Assembly: GCF_021283305.1 (NCBI RefSeq)
Contig: NZ_JAJSOK010000020.1
Location: forward strand, 1 to 64,000
DNA length: 64,000 bases
Reading direction: 5' to 3'
Source of the DNA: Pseudonocardia kujensis
GTDB lineage: Bacteria; Actinomycetota; Actinomycetes; Mycobacteriales; Pseudonocardiaceae
Shown here: piece after piece, positions 1 through 7,030 of the stretch
Position numbering within the stretch: position 1 is the stretch's first letter
How the letters are laid out: each line of letters begins with the position of its first letter
Notes under the pieces: generated by a model
What the model saw: the letters and a program-made list of their open reading frames with translations, nothing else
The model's database searches: none
What the model was told of the DNA's origin: nothing
Made by a program: the position numbers and the translations under genes

Positions 1-1
1 C

Positions 2-445
2 GCGGCCACGGCGATCACGGGCCTCGGTGTGTTCAGCGCGCGGATGAAGGCGGAGCGCGACGCCGAGGCCGCCCGCGCCCAGAGCATCGTGGCGATGATC
101 GAGCAGATTGCGCGGCCGGGCACCACGCACGCCTTCCTCGCGCCGGCGGAGGGCGGACCGGTGGTCGCCGCCGTCATGGCGGACGCATCCGGGCAGCAGG
201 TCCTGCCCGTCGACCTGCCCGCCAACGGTACGGACCGGGTCTACGTCCTTTGGGGACTCCCGGCGCAGGGAACCCCGGCCCCGCTCGGCACGTTCGACGT
301 CCGTGGAGGCGCGGCCGGCACGCAGTCGGTAGGGTCGTCCGCCGACGGCGCCGGATATGCGCAGTTCGCGATCTCGATCGAACCGGGTCGGGTCGCGCCG
401 GCCTCGCCGTCCCAGGTCGTGGCGAGCGGGCGGGCGGAGATCTGA
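2..445 (+). CDS. anti-sigma factor, RskA C-terminal domain (5' truncated by window edge)
   Basis: The reading frame is open from base 2, so only the C-terminal part of the gene is present. The first visible residues (ATAITGLGVF) look like the end of a membrane helix. They are followed by a charged Ala/Arg/Glu stretch and an extracytoplasmic domain with VYVLWGLPAQGTPAPLGTF, the region that identifies RskA-type anti-sigma-K factors. Such proteins hold an ECF sigma factor at the membrane through a cytoplasmic N-terminal domain, which here would lie upstream of the window. Its stop codon overlaps the probable start of the next gene. Family recognition rests on motif similarity. Confidence 0.7.
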   Translation, partial: AATAITGLGVFSARMKAERDAEAARAQSIVAMIEQIARPGTTHAFLAPAEGGPVVAAVMADASGQQVLPVDLPANGTDRVYVLWGLPAQGTPAPLGTFDVRGGAAGTQSVGSSADGAGYAQFAISIEPGRVAPASPSQVVASGRAEI

Positions 446-906
446 GCAGCACGGAGCAGACCTCGCGGGGCGAGCAGGAGAACGAGCGCGGCCGGTTCGA
501 CGACGTCAAGGACCGGCTGCGGGCGTTTCGCGCGCGCATCGACGAGCGTCCGACGGTCCGCCGCACCTACCGCGTCGCCATCGGGGTGCTCGGCACGCTC
601 GTGCTGGCGGCCGGCATCGTCGCGATCCCGTACCCAGGACCGGGCTGGGCGATCGTGTTCGTGGGGCTCGCCATCCTCGCCTCCGAGTTCGCCTGGGCCA
701 AGCGGGTCCTCACCTTCGCGAAGGGCAAGTACGACGCGTGGACCGACTGGCTCGGTCGGCAGAACCTGTTCGTGAAGCTCCTCGTCCTCGCCGCGACCGG
801 CGTGATCGTCGTCGCCACCCTGTGGCTGCTGAATGCGTTCTGGCTGGTCGCGGGCTGGGTGGGGCTGCAGGAGTGGACCTGGTTGCAGAGCCCGATCCTG
901 GGGTGA
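442..906 (+). CDS. TIGR02611-type PGPGW transmembrane protein
   Basis: A small membrane protein of about 154 residues. A charged N-terminus (SSTEQTSRGEQENERGRF) precedes two pairs of hydrophobic segments, and the hallmark IPYPGPGW lies in the first loop, as in actinobacterial TIGR02611/PGPGW proteins of unknown function. No ATG, GTG or TTG is available near the expected N-terminus. The best start is CTG at 442, which overlaps the TGA of the anti-sigma gene (CTGA) and has GGCGGAGA about 5 bases upstream. The family is clear but the exact start is not. Confidence 0.72.
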   Translation: MSSTEQTSRGEQENERGRFDDVKDRLRAFRARIDERPTVRRTYRVAIGVLGTLVLAAGIVAIPYPGPGWAIVFVGLAILASEFAWAKRVLTFAKGKYDAWTDWLGRQNLFVKLLVLAATGVIVVATLWLLNAFWLVAGWVGLQEWTWLQSPILG

Positions 907-929
907 TGTAGGGTTCCACCCGTGACGGC

Positions 930-1001
930 GGGCGATTAGCTCAGGGGGAGAGCGCTTCGTTCACACCGAAGAGGTCACTGGTTCGATCCCAGTATCGCCC
1001 A
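930..1001 (+). tRNA. tRNA-Val (anticodon CAC)
   Basis: A full cloverleaf can be drawn. The acceptor GGGCGAT pairs with ATCGCCC, the D-arm contains AGCTCAGGGGGAGAGC, the anticodon stem CTTCG/CGAAG encloses TTCACAC (anticodon CAC, reading GUG), and the T-arm is CTGG-TTCGATC-CCAG with discriminator A at 1001. CCA is not encoded. The 3' half is the probable integration target of the element that follows. Confidence 0.95.
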
Positions 1002-1003
1002 CC
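959..1003 (+). repeat. left copy of tRNA-Val 3'-end direct repeat (putative attL)
   Basis: The 45 bases from the anticodon loop to just past the tRNA end recur at 13606-13650 with 41 identities. tRNA 3' ends are the usual attB sites for pSAM2-like elements, and int, xis and repSA remnants start about 90 bases further on. The similarity continues less strictly into the terminator hairpin on both sides. Confidence 0.65.
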
Positions 1004-1008
1004 TGCCG

Positions 1009-1054
1009 AAGGCCCTGGTCAGGGCTCCGAAACGGAGTCCGAGACCAGGGCCTT
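1009..1054 (+). terminator. strong hairpin after tRNA-Val
   Basis: AAGGCCCTGGTC (1009-1020) pairs perfectly with GACCAGGGCCTT (1043-1054), and the loop contains a second GGCTCCG/CGGAGTCC pairing. There is no U-tract, as is common in GC-rich actinobacteria. It probably ends tRNA transcription. A decayed relative follows the right-hand repeat at about 13660-13705. Confidence 0.7.
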
Positions 1055-1090
1055 CGTCGTTCCCCGGGCGGGAAAGGCATCAGAAAGGCA

Positions 1091-1260
1091 TCACGAGCTC
1101 CGCGAGGCATCATCGTCCGGGCCGTCGTCGAGCGCCCGAAGGATGCAGTCGGAGTTGTTCGTCCGGCGCGGTGCCCCGCCGACCTCGTTGGGGAAGAGGA
1201 GGCCGCCCGCCGCCAGTACGCCCGCCAGCTCGCGGCAGGGGTCTTGCGCACGCCGGCCAT
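1091..1260 (-). pseudogene. int: remnant of tyrosine integrase of a pSAM2-like element
   Basis: The ATG at 1260 overlaps the xis stop (TGATG). The first 20 residues (MAGVRKTPAASWRAYWRRA) match the N-terminus of integrases from actinomycete integrative and conjugative elements. After this the similarity is lost. In another frame LRALDDGPDDDASRSS followed by a stop at 1091-1093 resembles a typical C-terminal tail. Almost the whole catalytic domain is therefore deleted, so the element can no longer integrate or excise by itself. Identification relies on the N-terminus and on the canonical attL-int-xis-repSA order. Confidence 0.6.
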
Positions 1261-1461
1261 CAGGCGGCCTGCCCGTCGAGCCAGGCGTGGAAGCGGCGGC
1301 GGGAGATCAGCCAGCGCCGCCCGACGCGCTGGGCAGGGATGACCCCCCTCGCGTACGCGCCGATCCGCGATCCCCCGCGAGATGCTGAGCAGCACCGCGA
1401 CCTCCTCGACCGTGTACGTCAGACGGGCGGAGTCGATGATCGTGCTCTTGCGGCGGCTCAC
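1260..1461 (-). pseudogene. xis: excisionase (MerR-type HTH), frameshifted
   Basis: The GTG start overlaps the stop of the rep remnant (GTGA). The N-terminus reads SRRKSTIIDSARLTYTVEEV and then AVLLSISRG, the HTH of small actinomycete excisionases that select recognition helices for att DNA. In a G6 run after VREG one extra base shifts the frame. Restoring it gives VIPAQRVGRRWLISRRRF and then HAWLDGQAA plus a stop at 1260-1262. A few codons before this also look altered. The original gene would be about 66 residues. Confidence 0.75.
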
Positions 1462-2340
1462 GGTGTCCTCCTGGTCCTGCGTTCGTCCCGGATGCGTTCG
1501 GCGTGCGAAAGGGCGAGTTCGCGGTCGGCTTCGGTGTGGTGGCCGATGCCGACGAGGTGCCAGTCGTTGACGACGAGAGGGTTCGTCGGCGGGGTGGCCG
1601 AGCTGGTCGAGCTGTTCGGCGAGCCGCCAGGCCCGACGCTTCCCGCGGATGGTGCGGAACGTCGTCGAGTACGCCCGGCTCTTGGTGAGGAAATGGCGCG
1701 GAAGCCGAGCATGTGCGCCCATTTGCGCAGGTTGAGCTCCGCGTACTGCGTGACCTAGGTGCCAGGCGGTCTCGATCAGCCGCCGGTGGTGCGTGGCGAG
1801 GGCCATGCGCTCGAGGTGGGCCAGCGAGCGGATGGGCCGGTCGGGGTGGTCGTCGGTCTTGCCGGTGCCCTTGGTGGCGTACTTGGCGATGTAGCCGGCG
1901 AGCCGGGTGTCGGTGATCTCGCCGTCGTCGTCGGTGACGGCCTCGTGCGCGGTGGGGGTGATCTCACGAAGGTCGAGCTGGGCGCCCCACCGCAGGCGCA
2001 ACGTTGTCCCGTCGGGCCGTTCGACGTCGAGGGCGGTCGCGGTCGTGGCTTCCTGGATGGCGTCGCGGAGGCGCTCGCCGTCGAGGCCGGCCGGTGGCGG
2101 GTCGGCGGGCCCGTCCGGGCCGTCGGGGCCGTCGAGGCGGATGGCGGCGTGGAAGTGGACGAGGCCGCGGCGTTGGTACTCGGCGACCTTGGCGTAGGAC
2201 AGGCGGGCGAGCCGTGCGAAGCGGCGTCCGGAGACGCCGAGGCGGGCGGCGAGGGCACGGCGGAGGGCGATGGTGAAGCGCTGTCAGAGTTTCCCGGCGT
2301 GGGCCTGCCAGAGCACCGCGGCCTGGTCGAAAGATCAAAA
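1458..2340 (-). pseudogene. repSA: replication initiator RepSA of an integrative plasmid, heavily decayed
   Basis: Pieces of the pSAM2-type replication initiator are visible: AVLWQAHAGKL, QRFTIALRRALAARLG, YAKVAEYQRRGLVHFHAAI and RLAGYIAKYATKGTGK, then HFLTKSRAYSTTFRTIRGKR. Intact family members have Trp between AGKL and QRF; here that codon is TGA (2284-2286). At least two later frameshifts separate the C-terminal pieces, which end at 1458. The N-terminal third has not survived recognisably. HFHAAI is part of the HUH-like initiator signature. The gene is dead, but it identifies the origin of the island. Confidence 0.75.
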
Positions 2341-2413
2341 GAGCGCGCACACCTAGGCTTCGTGATCAACAGGGCCAGACCGGGCACCAGTCCATGGTCG
2401 GCATCACGGCGTC

Positions 2414-2914
2414 TCAGCCGTGGTGCGGGACGACGAGGACGGGTCTGTGTTGGTGGGCGATGAGTCCGTGCGAGACCGAGCGTTCCAGGATGCGGTCGAC
2501 GACTTTGCCGGGGCCTTCACCGCGCGAGCCCACGATGATCATCAGGGCGTCGGTCTCTTCGGCGACCGCGGTGAGTAGCTCGACGGGATCGCCGCGCCAG
2601 GCGTGGTAGCTCCAGCCGGTGTCGCAGTCGGCGAGGGCGGCGGCGACCTGCTGGTGCTGCGCGTCGAGGGCGCGTCGGGCTTGTTGTTCCCAGTCGGCGG
2701 CGTCGGGGTCGATCGGATAGTCGGACAGGTCGATGCCGTGGACGACGTGCAGCTGTGCTTGCAGGCGGCGGGCCAGGTCCGCGGCGACCGTCAGCGCGAC
2801 GACGCTGCGGGGATGGTGGTCGTGGCCGAGGACCAGGTGGGCGTGCGGGGCCTGGCTCGGGGTTGCGGTGTGTCGGACCCGGCGGGCGTGGGTGGGTCGT
2901 GCCTGCTCGGTCAT
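2414..2914 (-). CDS. universal stress protein, single UspA domain
   Basis: A 166-residue protein with a UspA fold. An N-terminal tail of about 25 residues precedes HLVLGHDHHPRSVVALTVAA (strand 1 and the nucleotide-facing loop). The C-terminal ATP-binding signature GSRGEGPGKVVDRILERSVS is followed by the last strand HRPVLVVPH. The G-x2-G-x9-G(S/T) type loop suggests nucleotide binding. It is the last gene of the minus-strand fluoride cluster, 22 bases after the second channel gene, so it probably shares its transcript. USPs are usually cytoplasmic stress-tolerance proteins of loose specificity. Confidence 0.88.
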   Translation of the reverse strand: MTEQARPTHARRVRHTATPSQAPHAHLVLGHDHHPRSVVALTVAADLARRLQAQLHVVHGIDLSDYPIDPDAADWEQQARRALDAQHQQVAAALADCDTGWSYHAWRGDPVELLTAVAEETDALMIIVGSRGEGPGKVVDRILERSVSHGLIAHQHRPVLVVPHHG

Positions 2915-2936
2915 GACTGTGGTCCTTCCGAGGGGT

Positions 2937-3290
2937 TCATAGTGCGTGTCCCAGGGCCCAGCCGGCCGTGGCGGCAGCGATCCCGACAGCGACGCTGCCC
3001 ACGACGTTGGTCACCCCGATCAGCCGGTGACGGCCCTCGAGCAGAGCGAAGGTCTCGTAGCTGAAGGTGCTGTAGGTGGTCAGCGCTCCACAGAACCCGG
3101 TGCCGGCCAGGGCCGTTGTAGGCAGGTCGGCCACGGCCGCGACCACCCCGAGGGTCAGCGACCCCACGACGTTGACCGCGAACGTGCCCCACGGGAACAG
3201 CCCCGGGACCCAACGTTTGATCGTGCGGTCGGTCAGGAACCGCAGCGGCGCGCCGACCATCGCGCCGAGCGCCACGAGCAGCACGGTCAT
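2937..3290 (-). CDS. fluC: fluoride channel FluC/CrcB, second subunit
   Basis: A 117-residue protein with four hydrophobic segments and the FluC signature GFCGALTTYSTFSYETF (around residues 68-84), which carries the pore-lining polar and Phe residues. A conserved Asn (FAVNVVGS) lies in helix 2. FluC exports cytoplasmic fluoride through a dual-topology dimer. Actinobacteria often carry two adjacent paralogues that form a heterodimer, as here. The ATG overlaps the preceding fluC stop by 4 bases (ATGA). Transcription appears to be governed by the upstream fluoride riboswitch. Confidence 0.95.
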   Translation of the reverse strand: MTVLLVALGAMVGAPLRFLTDRTIKRWVPGLFPWGTFAVNVVGSLTLGVVAAVADLPTTALAGTGFCGALTTYSTFSYETFALLEGRHRLIGVTNVVGSVAVGIAAATAGWALGHAL

Positions 3291-3850
3291 GGCTGGCCCC
3301 CCTCCTCGACTGTTCCTTCAGCGGCGTCGGGACCGGAGCGGGCCGGGTGAGGGTGAGTGGTGCCGGTCGCGGTCGCGCGCGTGGCTGCGACCCCGCCGGT
3401 TGCGGCCAGAACGGCGAGCACGGGGGTGGCGACGAGGTAGCCGATGGCCGGTGCCCACCGTCCGTTGTTCGCGAGGGTGATGACGTCGACGGTGTAGGTG
3501 GAGAAGGTGGTGTAGCCGCCGAGGAAGCCGACGCCGAGCAGTGGGCGGGTCAGCGGGTGGGCGTCGACCAGCTCGGTGATCACCACCGTGAGCACGCCGA
3601 TCAGGAAGCAGCCGCTGGTGTTGATCAGCAGGGTGGCCCACGGCCACTGCGACGGGCTGTGGGGCAGGGCCAGACCCAGGCCGTAGCGTGCCTCGGCACC
3701 GACGACTCCTCCGACTGCCACCGCCGCGACAAGGGCGGGTAGTCCCGGCTCGGGCCAGCGACGGTCCGGCTCGTCCGCGGCGAGGTCCGGATCGATGTCG
3801 GCTGGGGGCTGCTCCCGCTCGGAGCCGTCATCGGGATCCGTTCGTGCCAT
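3287..3850 (-). CDS. fluC: fluoride channel FluC/CrcB, first subunit with N-terminal extension
   Basis: A 187-residue protein. The first 35 residues are acidic and Pro-rich (MARTDPDDGSEREQPPADID), followed by the four-helix FluC core. It shows the conserved Asn (LLINTSGCFLIG), the motif GFLGGYTTFSTYTVD (around residues 112-126) and a polar C-terminal tail. It is translationally coupled to the second fluC. Two unequal subunits next to each other point to an obligate heterodimeric channel, as in several Gram-positive bacteria. The extension is not part of the channel core and may be a regulatory or assembly tail. Confidence 0.94.
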   Translation of the reverse strand: MARTDPDDGSEREQPPADIDPDLAADEPDRRWPEPGLPALVAAVAVGGVVGAEARYGLGLALPHSPSQWPWATLLINTSGCFLIGVLTVVITELVDAHPLTRPLLGVGFLGGYTTFSTYTVDVITLANNGRWAPAIGYLVATPVLAVLAATGGVAATRATATGTTHPHPARSGPDAAEGTVEEGGQP

Positions 3851-3904
3851 GTCACGACCTCCGAATCCGCGAAGCGCGGTGGTCCAGCTCGGGCTGCGCG
3901 TTGC

Positions 3905-4198
3905 TCAGCGACGGTTGGCTTGCGACCCGTACTGCCACGGGACCCAGCAGGCCAGGAGCACGATGACGCCGATCGTGATCGCAGCCGGGGTGGATGTGAG
4001 CGCACCCCACACGATCATCAGTAGCCCCAGGACGAACAGGACCTGGCCGATCAGCACGCCTGCGTGGGAGTGACGTCGTCGGGGCCGAGGTGCCGGCTCG
4101 GCCGGTTGGGACAGCTGGGCGGCCAGGTCGGGGTCCTCCCGGGCGAGTTGCTGTCCGAGTGCGGTCAGGTCTCGTCGTTGCCGCCGTGTCAGCCTCAT
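3905..4198 (-). CDS. DUF3040 small membrane protein
   Basis: A 97-residue protein. MRLTRRQRRDLTALGQQL is a basic N-terminal helix, followed by an acidic/Gln segment and two hydrophobic helices (VLIGQVLFVLGLLMIVWGAL and AAITIGVIVLLACWVPW), the layout of actinobacterial DUF3040 proteins. The start is ATG at 4198, with GGGGGAGG seven bases upstream. Longer in-frame starts give low-complexity Arg/Pro sequence and were rejected. It is the first recognisable gene after the fluoride riboswitch, which suggests a fluoride-linked role that cannot be named. Confidence 0.8.
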   Translation of the reverse strand: MRLTRRQRRDLTALGQQLAREDPDLAAQLSQPAEPAPRPRRRHSHAGVLIGQVLFVLGLLMIVWGALTSTPAAITIGVIVLLACWVPWQYGSQANRR

Positions 4199-4456
4199 CT
4201 GGATCCCTCCCCCGTGCCGGCAGCGATCTGTTCGGCGTCCCCTTCGCGACGGCGTCCTGCGTGCAGCACCGATCGGCAGGCTGGCGTACATCGAGCCGGC
4301 GAGGCGAGGTGGGCGGGTGCCACGAAGGGGCGGCCAGGATCGACGCGGCCAGGGGGCCGCCGAAAACGGCACTGGCGGCGCCAGGCCGGCAGTGGGCGGC
4401 TCTCGCGTCGCGTCGATGTGAGAAGTGACGATGTCCGGGCCGGCTCATGACGCACT

Positions 4457-4475
4457 CCTACCTAGATCAGGTAGG
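4457..4475 (-). promoter_or_regulatory. hairpin overlapping riboswitch 3' end (probable expression platform)
   Basis: On the minus strand CCTACCT-GATCT-AGGTAGG is a perfect 7-bp hairpin. Its first arm begins inside the 3' strand of the fluoride aptamer, and its second arm contains the Shine-Dalgarno-like AGGTAGGAG located 8 bases before an ATG at 4448. Folding of the aptamer and of the hairpin should therefore compete, the logic of a translational (SD-masking) switch. No U-tract follows, so a terminator is less likely. The ATG opens a 198-codon frame that does not resemble a known protein; see findings. Confidence 0.55.
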
Positions 4476-4522
4476 GGCCATCAGCCCGTCAGTGGGCGGT
4501 TTAGGGCGGGCTCCATCGCCGT
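4471..4522 (-). promoter_or_regulatory. fluoride riboswitch (crcB motif) aptamer
   Basis: The minus strand reads GGCGATGGAGCCCGCC, then CTAAACCGCCCACTGACGGG, then CTGATGGCCCCTACC. This is the crcB consensus: GGCGATGGnG, the AAACCGCC pseudoknot segment, a variable hairpin and (G)CTGATGGCnCCTAC at the 3' end. The aptamer encloses a fluoride ion through Mg2+ ions. The downstream minus-strand genes are DUF3040, fluC, fluC and usp, exactly the target expected for this switch. The promoter must lie just upstream, around 4530-4570. Confidence 0.92.
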
Positions 4523-4781
4523 GCAACAGCGTAGTCCGGTCGGGCGTGGAGGACCAGATCCGGCACGCGCGAGCAGCAGCGATGCTCGGCCGGAGCCGGG
4601 GGTCGAGGTCGTCGGTTGCGATCACCACGCGGTGCGTGCGCGCGCTCCGCGTCTCGGTCGGGCGTCGGCTTGAGGAGTGGACGGCGAGATCGCGGGCTGC
4701 CCGCCGCCACGCGAGCGCTGATCGGCCCGTTCCCAGCCCACAGGCTATGAGCCGAGGGCGGGCCCGATCATCTGTGCTCCG

Positions 4782-5135
4782 GTGATCCCTCCACGAAATG
4801 AGCTGACACATCGTGTCGGCGCGATGGTGCGCCGCGAACCCGTCGGCGGGGGCCTGCTGCTGCTGGCGACCGTCGCTGCACTGGTTTGGGCGAACACTCC
4901 CGCCGCTCCGTTCTACTCCGCGCTGCGCGGCACCACCGTCGGTCCCTCGGCGCTGCACGTGCGCCTGTCCGTGGGCCGGCGGACCGCCGACGGGCTGCTC
5001 GCGATCTTCTTCGTCGTCGGCCTGGAGCCCAAACACGAGTTCGTGCTCGGGGCCCTGCGCGACCCGCGTCGCGCCCTGGTCCGATCGCCGCGGCCGTCGG
5101 CGGGGGCGAGACGGATCGCGTCGAGACAAGGCTGA
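4782..5135 (+). pseudogene. nhaA: NhaA Na+/H+ antiporter, truncated
   Basis: The frame encodes the N-terminus of NhaA: VGAMVRREPVGGGLLLLATV, then ALVWANTP, then the segment ending LSVGRRTADGLLAIFFVVG, then LEPKHEFVLGALRDPRRALV. The expected continuation PIAAAVGG is found in the +1 frame near 5085-5108. After that the similarity stops, so more than two thirds of the protein (helices 4-12, including the essential Asp pair) is missing. In intact NhaA the last motif is LELKREF; here it is LEPKHEF. It is a relic, probably cut when the cargo was assembled. Confidence 0.8.
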
Positions 5136-5198
5136 CCTCACCCACAGGTGCCGGCGGGCGGATCAGCGACTGCGGTGTGGCCCGGCGGGCGCCTGGCC

Positions 5199-5927
5199 TC
5201 ACAATCCGAGAAGGAAGAGAATCCCGGCGGCGACGAGGCCGATCTCGACGAGCAGGACGAAGACGCGGTCGCTGATCCTGCCGACGACCTTCTTGCCCAC
5301 CCAGGCGCCGAGCAGGGTCGCCGGGGTCAGCGCGACCCCGAAGATCAGGACTTGGCCGGTGAGAAGGTCGCCGACGCCGTAGGTGGCGATCTTGGTGATG
5401 TGCATGGTGAGGGAACTGGCGGCCTCGGTGCCGATGTAGGCGGCACGGGTCAGACCGAGGGCGAGGAAGAACGGGGCGGTGAGCGGCCCGACCGAGCCCA
5501 GCAGCGCGGAGCCGAGCCCGGACACGGCGCCGACCACGGCAAAGGAACGTTGCGCGGGCGCGCGGGGCGCGCGGCGTAGGTGTCGCCAGACGACCACGCC
5601 GATCAGGAAGGCCCCGAGGATGCGTTTCAGCGGCGCAAGTGGGGCGTGGGCGAGCAGCAGCCCACCGGCGACCGCGAAGGGCACCGCGCCGAGGGCGAAC
5701 CAACCGATCAGGCGCCACCGCAGGTCCCGGCGATTGAGCCACACCCGAGCGCCGTTGGACGAGAGCTGGGTGAGGGTCAGCACCGGGACAGCGACCCGCA
5801 GCCCGAACAAGGCGGTGAACACCGGCAGCAGCAAGACACCACCGCCGAACCCGGCGACCTCCGAGAGCAGCGCGAGCCCGAAGGACGCCAGCGACGCGGC
5901 CAGGAGCGTGGGGAGCACGGCGGTCAC
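5199..5927 (-). CDS. TauE/SafE family sulfite/anion exporter
   Basis: A 242-residue integral membrane protein with about seven to eight hydrophobic segments and the duplicated TauE/SafE architecture: EVAGFGGGVLLLPVFTALFG in the first half, and SGLGSALLGSVGPLTAPFFL in the second. Members move sulfite, sulfoacetate or other small anions across the membrane. It lies convergent to the nhaA relic and downstream of the ArsR-ArsN gene on the same strand (83 bases), so it may belong to the metalloid cargo. The substrate cannot be told from the sequence. Confidence 0.85.
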   Translation of the reverse strand: MTAVLPTLLAASLASFGLALLSEVAGFGGGVLLLPVFTALFGLRVAVPVLTLTQLSSNGARVWLNRRDLRWRLIGWFALGAVPFAVAGGLLLAHAPLAPLKRILGAFLIGVVVWRHLRRAPRAPAQRSFAVVGAVSGLGSALLGSVGPLTAPFFLALGLTRAAYIGTEAASSLTMHITKIATYGVGDLLTGQVLIFGVALTPATLLGAWVGKKVVGRISDRVFVLLVEIGLVAAGILFLLGL

Positions 5928-6009
5928 GCCCTACAGCGTGTCAGCGTCACGCGGCACAGCCGCGCTAACCAGGGACGAGCCATCAGCTAAGAGGGCCCAG
6001 CTGCATCAG

Positions 6010-6933
6010 TCATGGATTCGCAGGAGTTGAGACGGTGGGGTCAGTGGCGCGCCGGCGTTCGAGGAAGACGGTGTCGCGCCAGACGCCGTGGTGTTGGCCG
6101 ATGCGTTCGCGCAGGCCCAGGGTGCGGTAGCCGGCGGACTGGTGCAGGGCGATCGAGGCGCGGTTCTCGGGGAAGATCGCGGTCTGCAGGGTCCACAGCC
6201 CGGCCTCGTCGGCGGCGGTGACCTGCTTGTGGATCAGTGCCTTGCCGACGCCCCGGCCGCGCAGGCCCTCGGCGACGTAGATCGAGGACTCGGCCACCCC
6301 GGCGTAGACCGGGCGCGCGGAGACCGGGGCGAGGGCGGTCCAGCCGACGACCTGGCCGTCGAGTTCGGCGACCCAGCGGTGCTCGGGCAGCCATTTGCGG
6401 TCGAGCTCGCGCCGCTCGGGGACCTCGGTCTCGAAGGTGGCGTCGCCGGTGGCGATGCCCTCGGCGTAGATCCGCCGCACCACGGACCAGTCCCTGGGCT
6501 GCATCGAGCGGACGGTGACGTCGACGGGCAAGTCGGTGGGGCAGCACGGGCGCGGCCCGAGCATGCCCATCACCGCGTCCGCGGCGTGCGGCAGGCCGGT
6601 GCAGCAGGCCGGGTTGACCGACACCAGGGTGGCGGTCTTCTCCTTGCGCATCGCCACGAACCCGACGTCAGCGAGTTTGCGCAGGTGATGGCTGCAGGTG
6701 GACTGGGAGATCCCGAGCTGCTCGGTCAGCTCCCCGACCGTGATCTCGTGCCCGGCGACGGCGATCGCGTGCAGCAGGCGCACCCGGGTGGGCTCGGCGA
6801 GGCAGGCGAACCAGTCGGCGTAGGTGGCCGCGTCGTGCGGGGACAGCTGCGTCGCGGCCGGGTTCGACACGTCCGACAGCGGCAGCACCAGGCCCGGGGT
6901 CGCCGGGGCCGTGGGGGACACGCTCGCGCTCAT
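6010..6933 (-). CDS. arsN: ArsR-ArsN fusion: arsenic-responsive repressor joined to GNAT acetyltransferase
   Basis: A 307-residue two-domain protein. Residues about 38-135 are an ArsR/SmtB winged helix (WFACLAEPTRVRLLHAI, then LGISQSTCSHHLRKLADVGF) with two Cys pairs after the wing (NPACCTG and RPCCPTD), plausible As(III) ligands. Residues about 137-300 are a GNAT domain of the phosphinothricin/arsinothricin acetyltransferase type, with IYVAEGLRGRGVGKALI as the acetyl-CoA loop and FPENRASIALHQSAGYR. ArsN enzymes acetylate and inactivate the organoarsenical antibiotic arsinothricin. The ATG at 6933 faces a divergent promoter with three arsenic boxes, suggesting autorepression. The enzymatic substrate is inferred from family and context. 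Confidence 0.85.
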   Translation of the reverse strand: MSASVSPTAPATPGLVLPLSDVSNPAATQLSPHDAATYADWFACLAEPTRVRLLHAIAVAGHEITVGELTEQLGISQSTCSHHLRKLADVGFVAMRKEKTATLVSVNPACCTGLPHAADAVMGMLGPRPCCPTDLPVDVTVRSMQPRDWSVVRRIYAEGIATGDATFETEVPERRELDRKWLPEHRWVAELDGQVVGWTALAPVSARPVYAGVAESSIYVAEGLRGRGVGKALIHKQVTAADEAGLWTLQTAIFPENRASIALHQSAGYRTLGLRERIGQHHGVWRDTVFLERRRATDPTVSTPANP

Positions 6934-6944
6934 GACACCAGAGT

Positions 6945-7019
6945 ATCGACCCACATCGATGGTTGCGTCAATCGACGTCCATCGATACAGTCCGGCGCCA
7001 AGCATCGAAGCGTGTCGAT
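6945..7019. promoter_or_regulatory. three ArsR-type operators ATCGA-N6-TCGAT
   Basis: Three 16-bp palindromes with the same layout lie in the divergent promoter: 6945-6960 (ATCGACCCACATCGAT), 6971-6986 (ATCGACGTCCATCGAT) and 7004-7019 (ATCGAAGCGTGTCGAT). They cover almost the whole gap between the ArsR-ArsN gene (minus) and the flavoprotein gene (plus), so one repressor could close both directions. Confidence 0.75.
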
Positions 7020-7030
7020 GGAGGGATGTC

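Noticed and set aside
3852..4448. A 198-codon gene right after the fluoride riboswitch
   Set aside because: It overlaps DUF3040 in another frame for most of its length and shows no family resemblance. At most a short leader peptide is translated.
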